Below the pieces are notes generated by a model that saw only the letters and a list, made by a program, of their open reading frames with translations, had not been told where the DNA came from and ran no database searches. From Planctomycetota bacterium (GTDB taxonomy: Bacteria; Planctomycetota; Planctomycetia; Pirellulales; Lacipirellulaceae), in assembly GCA_029259945.1 (NCBI GenBank), contig JAJDEF010000017.1, positions 1 to 64,000 of the forward strand: 64,000 nt of DNA, given 5' to 3'. Below, piece by piece: positions 36,524 to 43,710 of the stretch. Both the position numbers and the translations under genes were made by a program. Numbering within the stretch: the stretch's first letter is position 1; the number at the start of each line of letters is the position of its first letter.

Positions 36524-37263
36524 TGCAAGTAGTCTGCCTCAAGCAAATAGACTGGTCGACCCGGAGCTCGCGAGCGCTCGGGAAGAATCCGAAGCGTTCC
36601 GCCGACTCGAAACAAACGTCGCGAATCGTCCATCGTCTTATTGTCGACCAACGACACCAGAGCTTGGTCGTAGTATTTCACCTTGTTTTGATCGCCGAAA
36701 CAGCATTCATTGTTGTCTCGAACCAGTAGAAAACGACCAGCACGCCGCCGCACGGGAGTGCCGTCTTTGGTGATGGTAGTACCCGGTCGAACGAACCCCT
36801 TGATAAACACCTTCTTCCCATCCAAATTTTGAATGTCCACCGGAATTGCCGCGCCTCGCCGCTCATCAACTTCGTCAGGACGAAACGCTTGGAACGATGT
36901 CCGCACATATCCCGCAGGCACTTCGGTGGCATGAACATACCCCGCAAAGCCAATCCCACCGATCAAACTTACGATCGCCAGCGCCACGCCCACTTGAGCC
37001 GCCTTGCGGCCGCTTAGCTGATCGGGCATCGAGCGAATGGCCGCCAAGGCCTTCAATCCAACCGTCAGACCAACCAACGGAATGGGGCTCAGCATCAAAC
37101 ACGCTTGCAGACTATCACGACCAGCGACAAACATCAGCAAAGACAACACCCCAAGCACTGCCGACGCAATGGCACCGGTGCTTAACGGACGATATTCAAA
37201 ATCGTCGAGGCCTGGACGATCCAAGCCGTCTTGCGAATCAGAAAATGCTTCGGTGGTTGCCAT
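36520..37263 (-). CDS. Membrane-anchored DUF3299-like protein
   Basis: A 247-aa protein. Two hydrophobic segments near the N-terminus (SAVLGVLSLLMFVAG and a stretch to LVGLTVGLKAL), plus a third (VGVALAIVSLIGGIGFAGYV), resemble the DUF4190-type double helix and anchor it in the membrane. The soluble C-terminal half carries KKVFIKGFVRPGTTITKDGT and LLVRDNNECCFGDQNKVKYY, the same LVRDNxECCFG core as the following lipoprotein. It overlaps that gene by four bases. It lies 63 bases after the CPFC-motif gene. The two paralogues suggest a heteromeric or partially redundant pair. Confidence 0.75.
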   Translation of the reverse strand: MATTEAFSDSQDGLDRPGLDDFEYRPLSTGAIASAVLGVLSLLMFVAGRDSLQACLMLSPIPLVGLTVGLKALAAIRSMPDQLSGRKAAQVGVALAIVSLIGGIGFAGYVHATEVPAGYVRTSFQAFRPDEVDERRGAAIPVDIQNLDGKKVFIKGFVRPGTTITKDGTPVRRRAGRFLLVRDNNECCFGDQNKVKYYDQALVSLVDNKTMDDSRRLFRVGGTLRILPERSRAPGRPVYLLEADYLQ

Positions 37264-37326
37264 GAAAATTCAAATCGGGATCAGCAGTATTGGGGTTAAA
37301 AAACATGCTGTGGGTTTTAGTTTATT

Positions 37327-38874
37327 CTACGAACCATCGGTGGAAGAACGAATATCACTGCCTCGTAGTAATAACGCAAAAACTCCCATCAATAACAGCC
37401 CCGACACCAGTGGAATGCCAACAATCATCCACCGATTGGGCCCCGGTTCCGTCGACTCCGAAGTGGCTGGACCGCCTTCGACTTGATCCTCGCCATCCGC
37501 AAGCTCTTGCTCCGTTTTCTCGGCCGTTGCATCTTGCTTAGAATTTTCCGTAGAAGCTTCTTTAGTGTCTGGGCGCGCCAGCAATCCAAAGGCCGCATAG
37601 CTGCGTGCCCGCTTGACACCCTTGGGATCCAATTGTTCAAGCTCGGCGAGCGCCGCAGTGGCTCGCTTACCGACGTCCTCGGGCTGGTCTTCGGCTACCA
37701 GAAGATAAGAAATCACCGGCTGCCGAATCCATGCGTCCTCTTCCGACGTTTTGAACATATTCACCAATCGATCGAGGATGCTCCAATCTTCCCAGCGGGC
37801 CAAATCCGTGATCACTTGATCGGCGATTTCCGGGTTATCGAGCACCAATCGCAACGCCTGTTGCAGCCGTTCTCGCGGTATCACATCCGACTCTTCGCCA
37901 TGAAATCGCAAAGCCATGATCGTGGCATAAACGTGCGTATACTCAGCCGCCGGGTTCGTCAGGAAAAGTTGCTCGACGAGCGGCATCCCCGCAGGGCCTT
38001 TCAATCTTAGATAAGCCGCGATCAGCGCGTCGAGGCACTGGCGTTTGCGCCGCACATCTGCGCGGATTAACTCATCGACCATCGTCACCCCGGCCGCCGA
38101 GCCATGCAGCCCGGCTTGAGCAACCATCACCGCGATCCCTGGTTTCATCTGCTGATAGTCGTAACGCAGCAACGACTCAAGCATCGCAATGTCATCCGCT
38201 TGCCCACAAACGCCTAGCAACGTCAGATAAAGACGCCGACGCGTCGGACCCACTTCCGAATCTTCAATCCATGCGGTGAGCCGTTGTCGACCGAGATGAT
38301 CTGCCATCCGCAAAATTTCGTCATACGGCGCGCGCGAAAACTCGTCGTAGGCGTCTTGCGCAAGCAACGGATCGCGGTCTTCAAAATACCGCGAAAAGAA
38401 TTTCAGCCGATCAGGCCCCTTGGGGGCAAGCGAGCCTAACTGTTTGACGTAATCGACGGCCCTTACAGACAGCGGTAACGGCGTAGTCCAGTCGATCGAC
38501 GGCCCCGTCGCGCCAGAAATCAGAAAACTTTTCTCTTCCTCATCCTCGCCAAAATAGACCACCCCGATCTGCTTGAGGCCTGCCGCATGCTCTTCGCCAT
38601 GCAACACGTCAATAATTTCAAATTGTGCTTTCCCCGAATCCGAGTCGATCACAGTGCCAAGCCCAGCAGGATCGTCCGCAAGGGTCGCGACTTTCACCAA
38701 CTTCGCAATCACCGCCACCTCCGCCGCAGCAAGTTCTTCGCTCAACGTTTGCGAAGCAACGCTACAAAACGGACATGCCAAAGCAGTCGTGCCGTGAGCC
38801 AAGGCCCAAATCAAGGCAACAAGCGCAGCACCAATTCGCAATCGAGCTACGACAGATGTTGGATTGGTACTCAT
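37327..38874 (-). CDS. Secreted/membrane protein with CPFC motif and C-terminal anchor
   Basis: A 515-aa protein starting MSTNPTSVVARL (38874). A hydrophobic stretch (ALVALIWALAHGTTALA) is the signal, directly followed by CPFCSVASQTLSEELAAAEV. A beta-like domain (~60-160) precedes a helical repeat stretch (~170-430, with HEAT-like pattern, LESLLRYDYQQMKPGIAVMV). An acidic linker leads to a C-terminal membrane helix (WMIVGIPLVSGLLLMGVFAL) and a short basic end. The CPFC motif near the N-terminus of the mature protein is a candidate metal or redox site. It lies in the minus-strand cluster between the FtsX permease and the DUF3299-like genes. Function unknown. Confidence 0.75.
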   Translation of the reverse strand: MSTNPTSVVARLRIGAALVALIWALAHGTTALACPFCSVASQTLSEELAAAEVAVIAKLVKVATLADDPAGLGTVIDSDSGKAQFEIIDVLHGEEHAAGLKQIGVVYFGEDEEEKSFLISGATGPSIDWTTPLPLSVRAVDYVKQLGSLAPKGPDRLKFFSRYFEDRDPLLAQDAYDEFSRAPYDEILRMADHLGRQRLTAWIEDSEVGPTRRRLYLTLLGVCGQADDIAMLESLLRYDYQQMKPGIAVMVAQAGLHGSAAGVTMVDELIRADVRRKRQCLDALIAAYLRLKGPAGMPLVEQLFLTNPAAEYTHVYATIMALRFHGEESDVIPRERLQQALRLVLDNPEIADQVITDLARWEDWSILDRLVNMFKTSEEDAWIRQPVISYLLVAEDQPEDVGKRATAALAELEQLDPKGVKRARSYAAFGLLARPDTKEASTENSKQDATAEKTEQELADGEDQVEGGPATSESTEPGPNRWMIVGIPLVSGLLLMGVFALLLRGSDIRSSTDGS

Positions 38875-39028
38875 AACTTTAACTACCAAGATTAGTGGTA
38901 GGGTGGGTGGTAAGCTGGCATTCATTCTAGCAACTTCTTTCGCAACCAGACAAATGCCTCCCGCTTAATACAACTGAATAGCAAAGTCACAACTGCACGA
39001 AACATCCCACGATAAATTAAACATACAA

Positions 39029-39097
39029 GGGCACAGAGAACACGGAGCCCCTTTTTTCAAGCACTCTGTGCTGCTCTGTGTCCTCGGTGGTAAATCT
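39029..39097. repeat. CACAGAGG-family palindromic repeat, copy 3
   Basis: Opens GGGCACAGAGAACACGGAGC and closes GTGCTGCTCTGTGTCCTCGG TGG. It lies between the permease gene and the CPFC-motif gene of the same cluster, so it would be transcribed as part of that mRNA if they are one operon. Confidence 0.7.
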
Positions 39098-39138
39098 TTT
39101 TTGCCTTGGATTTTTCCTGTTTTTCGTATACGGCATCA

Positions 39139-40479
39139 TCACCGACCGCCACCGAGCGTTCGCCCCACATCGGTCCGATAAGCGGTGAGCGCTGGTAAAA
39201 AGCCAACCAACGACGCAAAACCGACCAAGCCCGGTATGAGCAACATTTCTTGCCAATTGAATTGCCAAAACCGTAGCGTAATGCCGGCCTGGGCTTCGAC
39301 ATAGGGACTCGCCAAACCCAGCACCGCATGACCCAGCAGTACCCCTGCAATGCCCCCTAGCAGCGAGAGCAAAATCGACTCGACAAGAATGATCCCCATC
39401 ACCGCCGAACGGCTTGCGCCCAACGCGCGCATCACGGCAATGTCCTGACTTCGCTCGCTCATCGAATTATAGATGCTCACCAAAATGCTAATCCCCGCCA
39501 CAACGACGATTAAAATCGTGAGTACCAGCAACACCAACCGGACGGGCCCGATGATCCCGTCAAGCAGACGGCCGACAACCGCCGCCGGCGCCACCGCCTG
39601 GGCGGTGCGATCTTTGCCTTTGTTAATCGCATTGTCTAGCACCATCGCTTCGGTGCCATACTCTTGCTTGCAAAGCACCAAGATCGAGGTCACTTCGCGT
39701 TGGGCTTCTGGCAAAGGCAGGTGGCCTCGGTTCGGGTCGTTGGGGTCGATGTCCTCGTGGTCGACATGCGTCGTTTCATTTTCGATATTTTCTTCAGGCA
39801 AAAGGGCATGATTTTCGAGTAAATAAAATCCTTCGAGATTGATAAACATCGCTCGATCGTTGGACGTGCCGGTCGGGGCCAATATTCCCACCACTTCGAA
39901 ACCGACATGCTTATCGCCACGCGAACTCATTCCGTGCGTCGGTTGAAACGAGTCGCCCACCTTGAGACCGGTTTTTTTCGCCACCACCGAGCCAACCACC
40001 GCTTCGAAAAAGTGGTTTGATTCAAAATTTCGCCCTAAACGAAATTCGTACCGTCGGTCGTTGCCTTCTTCGTCGACGCCGTACGATATCTTTTCAAACA
40101 AGTCGGGACTCGTTGCCACCACCCGAAACTGGTAGCCCCCTTGGTGGTAACTATCCCCCAAACAATAAGGGATCGCGGCTTCGGTATATTGGGCGAACTC
40201 GCCTTCGGTAAATTTTTGGTAGTAACTGTAAGGAATCGGATACATCGGTTTTCCCAAATGAAAAACCGTGGTCATCACCAACTGCAAATCGCCCCCTTTG
40301 CTGCCTCCAACGATTAGGTGATACCCTTGCGCGTCACTTTCAAACTGCTCGACGGTCACTTCGTGAATCACAATCACCAAGATCATCAGCGCTACGCCCA
40401 ACGCCATCGACAATCCGGTTAACGACGAAGCCAGCGCCCGCTGTTGCATGTTTCGCCAAGCGATTTTCCAAAAACTCAT
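39139..40479 (-). CDS. ABC transporter permease, FtsX/MacB type
   Basis: A 446-aa permease. One membrane helix near the N-terminus (SLTGLSMALGVALMILVIVI) is followed by a large periplasmic domain (residues ~45-310), then three C-terminal helices (LVLLVLTILIVVVAGISILV, VESILLSLLGGIAGVLLGHA, LLIPGLVGFASLVGFLPA). This 1+3 plan and the SxYNSMSERSQDIAVMRALG motif are the mark of the FtsX family. Its start overlaps the ATPase stop by four bases, so the two are translationally coupled. With the LolD-like ATPase it likely forms a mechanotransmitter type exporter or an envelope-linked complex. The cargo is not known. Confidence 0.9.
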   Translation of the reverse strand: MSFWKIAWRNMQQRALASSLTGLSMALGVALMILVIVIHEVTVEQFESDAQGYHLIVGGSKGGDLQLVMTTVFHLGKPMYPIPYSYYQKFTEGEFAQYTEAAIPYCLGDSYHQGGYQFRVVATSPDLFEKISYGVDEEGNDRRYEFRLGRNFESNHFFEAVVGSVVAKKTGLKVGDSFQPTHGMSSRGDKHVGFEVVGILAPTGTSNDRAMFINLEGFYLLENHALLPEENIENETTHVDHEDIDPNDPNRGHLPLPEAQREVTSILVLCKQEYGTEAMVLDNAINKGKDRTAQAVAPAAVVGRLLDGIIGPVRLVLLVLTILIVVVAGISILVSIYNSMSERSQDIAVMRALGASRSAVMGIILVESILLSLLGGIAGVLLGHAVLGLASPYVEAQAGITLRFWQFNWQEMLLIPGLVGFASLVGFLPALTAYRTDVGRTLGGGR

Positions 40480-41147
40480 GCCACCCTCGCCGCACGGTTC
40501 ACGTCTTCAAGTTGTTCCACCCGATCAAACTGAGCGGCCACCTCGGGCGAATGGGTGACCAACAACATGGCCACCTTTTCCCGTTCGCAAGCTCCGCGAA
40601 GCAGGTCGATAATCTGCTGCTGATGTCCCGCGTCAACGTTTGCCGTCGGCTCATCCGCAAGCAACAACGAAGGCTGATTCACGAGTGCTCGCGCTACGGC
40701 TACCCGCTGCTGTTCGCCCACCGAAAGGGCGGCCGGCTTATGCGAGAGTCGATGTCCGAGCCCAATCTCGTCGAGCAAATGCTCAGCCCGACCGGCATCG
40801 GGCTTTTGCCCGGTAAAGGTCATCCCAAGCAACACGTTTTCCAAAGCCGTAAAAGCCGGCAACAAATTAAACGTCTGAAAAACAATCCCCAGATGCAACG
40901 CTCGGAATCGATCGCGGGTCACTTCGGGCAAACGCACAATGTCGTGCCCGTTGATCTCAATCCGCCCCCCATCGACCGTGGTCAGTCCAGCGATGCAGTT
41001 CAGCAACGTGGTCTTGCCACACCCACTACGCCCACGCAGCACCACCTGCTCGCCAGCGTTTATTTCCAAACGCTCAATATCGAGAATAGGCAACGGGTCG
41101 CCATTCGGCTCTCGATACGATTTACAGACATTCTCCAGGAGCAACAT
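40476..41147 (-). CDS. ABC transporter ATPase, LolD/MacB type
   Basis: A 223-aa ATPase. Walker A is LRGRSGCGKTTLLNCIAGL, signature LSVGEQQRVAVARALVN, Walker B PSLLLADEPTANVDAGHQQQ, and the switch His in LLVTHSPEVAAQ. It is of LolD/MacB (FtsE-like) class by length. ATG 41147 (MLLLENVCKSYRE) is the family start; upstream frame extends to 41198. No strong ribosome-binding site is seen. It heads the cluster running down to 36038. Confidence 0.92.
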   Translation of the reverse strand: MLLLENVCKSYREPNGDPLPILDIERLEINAGEQVVLRGRSGCGKTTLLNCIAGLTTVDGGRIEINGHDIVRLPEVTRDRFRALHLGIVFQTFNLLPAFTALENVLLGMTFTGQKPDAGRAEHLLDEIGLGHRLSHKPAALSVGEQQRVAVARALVNQPSLLLADEPTANVDAGHQQQIIDLLRGACEREKVAMLLVTHSPEVAAQFDRVEQLEDVNRAARVA

Positions 41148-41315
41148 AGCGTAATGGATCGAAATCGAGGCGGGCGGGTAGAAGGGGGGAGCTAGCACTT
41201 TAGAATCGGTAAGTCGATAGCCGGACCGCCACGCGGTCCGAACCCTCTAAGGCCAACCATGATAGCCCACCTCAGCAGCTAGCAATAGCCGACTGAGCGG
41301 CAAGGCCTTCATGCC

Positions 41316-41343
41316 AACCGTGGCTAGCGCCAAAACGGCTAAT
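41316..41343. repeat. 28-bp GCTAGCGCC-type repeat, copy 4 (inverted)
   Basis: Reads AACCGTGGCTAGCGCCAAAA followed by CGGCTAAT, identical to the right arm of the hairpin at 27250-27277. It is a lone arm upstream of the ABC ATPase gene. Confidence 0.8.
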
Positions 41344-41718
41344 AAATCATAAATCTCGCAGCTAGGGCTACTACGCTCAATCACCCTTCGTAGTTCGAGG
41401 GTTTTTCAGACCGCTGGCAATATTTTTGGAAATTCCTACAAGTCCAACGAGTAAAAATTACAACCCCTTCGCTTCTCTCACCCCCCCCGCCACAGCACTG
41501 CTAGCTGACAAAAAACAGGCTGTCCACGAACTCAACCCGCGTATGCACCTCGCCAACAACTTTTGGCATCCCGTTTGCTTTAACCAATCGTCGGTAGAAG
41601 AGAGAAACGATCGACGAGTGGCCTGCCTCGCGGGGTAGACCTGGACAGTGCCAAAAAAACACTCGTTCGCATCGTAGAGAGACAGTCCCACCCATTTTAG
41701 TCTCCCCCCTCCGAGGGT

Positions 41719-41754
41719 CGACGAGGTATCCCGCACCTCGTCGGCCCTTTTTTT
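41719..41754 (+). terminator. Terminator-like hairpin without an upstream gene
   Basis: Arms CGACGAGGT and ACCTCGTCG around ATCCCGC, followed by GCCC and TTTTTTT. It has the full look of a rho-independent terminator on the plus strand, yet no coding gene precedes it. A small RNA ending here, reading 41640-41754 or longer, is possible; the promoter is not identified. Confidence 0.5.
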
Positions 41755-42003
41755 GTATCCTCGCGCTGCCCGGCCCCATCGGAACCCCACACACCACCTC
41801 TCCATAGCCGGGCCATCCTGGCCCGAAATCGCACCCCTACGTGGCCAAACTTCTGACTGGATGCCACTCCATCATTCCACGACAATAGTCCTTGCACCCC
41901 CTGTTCCTTGGAAATCTGAAAACACGAGTCGGCGATAATCTTCGCTTATAAAAAATAGGCGTCGATTAGCAAAGATAAGTGCCCCCCGGTTTATCGATCA
42001 ATT

Positions 42004-42068
42004 TTTTAGCCACAGAGAACACCGAGATTAAAGAGTCTCTGAGTTCTCAGTGTGCTCTGTGGCTAAAA
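42004..42068. repeat. CACAGAGG-family palindromic repeat, copy 4
   Basis: TTTTAGCCACAGAG and CTCTGTGGCTAAAA are exact 14-base inverted ends; the centre holds AACACCGAGATTAAAGAGTC and its weaker complement. It is the most symmetric copy in the window. Confidence 0.8.
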
Positions 42069-42103
42069 TGGCAGCTCCCTTTTTGACAATAAAGTCACCC
42101 AAG

Positions 42104-42351
42104 TTGGACAAAACAGGACAAAACCCCACCGACTTTTGTCCAAGTCAATCGAAAGAAAGCTCTGCGATTACAGAACCCACAGCATGCCAAAGCGGACAAA
42201 TCGACCGAATATTGTCCGCGAAAACCCCAAACAGCCCTATTCGTGCCAAAACTCGACCCCGCAAAAACACGAAACCACGACAAAAGAAGCACCAAACACC
42301 AATAGCACCTCCGAGTTTTGTCCATTTTGTCACCCGGCACGGTGACAAAAT
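42104..42351. repeat. Cluster of GGACAAA/TTTGTCC motifs
   Basis: Copies on the plus strand: TTGGACAAAA (42104), AGGACAAAA (42115), GCGGACAAA (42192). Copies inverted: CTTTTGTCC (42133), ATTGTCCGC (42211), TTTTGTCC (42316). At the end lies an 11-bp perfect inverted repeat, ATTTTGTCACC/GGTGACAAAAT, at 42324-42351 with a 6-base loop. GCGGACAA and TTGTCCGC also pair. The stretch lies 110-360 bases upstream of dapL. Meaning unknown. Confidence 0.5.
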
Positions 42352-42461
42352 TCCCCGGCCCCTGACCCCTCCAATTTGCCTCGCTTGTTCCCCGCAAATC
42401 GTTGCGGTAGCTTAACGCTCTTACCCACTATTTTCACTCCCTCCACGAGCAGCGATTTTTT

Positions 42462-43694
42462 ATGTCGGACCCCTATTTCCAACCGTTGTTTGCCGAGCGT
42501 ATTGGTGGCGCCCAATATGGCAAAGGCACCGCCATCTACAAATTCGAAAAAATCAAGCGAGCCAAACGCAAAGCCTTGGCCGATCATCCCGAACGGGAAC
42601 TACTCGACTTTGGCATCGGCGAAAACGACAGCATCGCTGACGACGTGGTGCTTCGCACCATGACCGAAGAAATTAGCAAACCCGAAAATCGTGGCTACGC
42701 CGACAATGGCGTGATCGAATTCAAGGAAGCCGTCGCCCGATTCATGCAACGAGAATATGGCATCGAGCTGGATGCCGAAACCGAGGTGAATCATTGCATC
42801 GGTTCAAAAACCGCATTGGCGATGCTGCCTGCAACATTCATCAATCCAGGCGATATCACACTGATGACCGTACCCGGTTATCCCGTGGCGGGCACTCACA
42901 CGGTCTACTACGGCGGCGTGGTCTACAAGTTGCCGTTGCTTGAAGAGAATAACTTTTTACCCGACTTGGCCAGCATTCCCGCCGATGTGCTCAGTAAGGC
43001 CAAGCTGCTGGTATTGTGTTACCCGAATAGCCCAACCGGCGCGACCGCGACCCAAGAGTTTTACGAAGAGGTCGTCCAGTTTGCGAAAGAAAACAACATC
43101 GTGGTCGTACAAGATGCTGCCCATGCGTTGCTTTCGTTCGACCGCAAGCCGAACAGTTTTCTGGCGGTGCCAGGGGCGAAAGAAGTCGGTGTCGAGTTGC
43201 ATTCGCTCTCGAAGGGGTTCGATATGATCGGCTGGCGGATGGGCTGGGTCTGTGGACACGAGCGTCTAGTGCGTGCATTTTCCGACGTAAAAGACAACTG
43301 CGATTCGGGGCAATTTATTGCTATCCAAAAAGCGGCGGCAGCAGCGTTGGACGACGAATCGATTCCGCGCCGGATTCATTCCAAGTACCAACGGCGACTT
43401 GAAAAGCTGGTGGCGGTGCTCCAACGCTGTGGTTTTCAATGCAGTATGCCAGGCGGAACCTACTTTCTATACACGCCGGCACCCAAGGGATTAGAAAACG
43501 GTATCACCTTTGAAAACGGCGAAGCAGCTAGCCAATACTTGATTGCCGAACAGTCGATCTGCACCGTCCCGTGGGACGATGCGGGGCCCTACTTGCGATT
43601 TAGCGTCACGTATCAGGCAGCTGACGAAGCGGCTGAAGACGCACTTATGGCAGAAACCGAATCGCGGTTAAAGAATATCAAACCGGTATTTTGA
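42462..43694 (+). CDS. dapL: LL-diaminopimelate aminotransferase
   Basis: A 410-aa PLP enzyme that makes LL-diaminopimelate from tetrahydrodipicolinate in one step, for lysine and for cell-wall precursors. The start MSDPYFQPLFAERIGGAQYG fits DapL. Family residues include FGIGENDSIADDVVLRTMTE, ENRGYADNGVIEFKEAVARF, and the PLP lysine block HSLSKGFDMIGWRMGWVCG. Other PLP contacts are NSPTG in CYPNSPTGATA and DAAHALLSF. The bottom half ends WDDAGPYLRFSVTYQA with the substrate-carboxylate Arg. It stands alone, next to convergent putA. Confidence 0.95.
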   Translation: MSDPYFQPLFAERIGGAQYGKGTAIYKFEKIKRAKRKALADHPERELLDFGIGENDSIADDVVLRTMTEEISKPENRGYADNGVIEFKEAVARFMQREYGIELDAETEVNHCIGSKTALAMLPATFINPGDITLMTVPGYPVAGTHTVYYGGVVYKLPLLEENNFLPDLASIPADVLSKAKLLVLCYPNSPTGATATQEFYEEVVQFAKENNIVVVQDAAHALLSFDRKPNSFLAVPGAKEVGVELHSLSKGFDMIGWRMGWVCGHERLVRAFSDVKDNCDSGQFIAIQKAAAAALDDESIPRRIHSKYQRRLEKLVAVLQRCGFQCSMPGGTYFLYTPAPKGLENGITFENGEAASQYLIAEQSICTVPWDDAGPYLRFSVTYQAADEAAEDALMAETESRLKNIKPVF

Positions 43695-43710
43695 GAACTT
43701 ATATCAAACG

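Larger units (their letters stand above)
41148..42461. other. 1.3-kb gene-free, repeat-rich stretch
   Basis: No convincing gene is found. The stretch holds the 28-bp repeat copy at 41316, a terminator-like hairpin with T-run at 41719-41754 (listed), the CACAGAGG palindrome at 42004-42068, and a cluster of GGACAAA motifs at 42104-42351. Several overlapping frames (for example 41426-41638, 41458-41805, 42050-42415) show neither family features nor a ribosome-binding site. The stretch separates the minus-strand ABC cluster from dapL, so it may hold their divergent promoters. Confidence 0.5.

Noticed and set aside
41458-41805. 115-codon minus-strand frame in the gene-poor stretch
   Set aside because: It spans the terminator-like hairpin and gives no recognisable protein.
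42050-42415. Overlapping frames on both strands upstream of dapL
   Set aside because: Composition is low in complexity, frames run both ways over the same stretch and no ribosome-binding site is present; better explained by the motif cluster and repeats.
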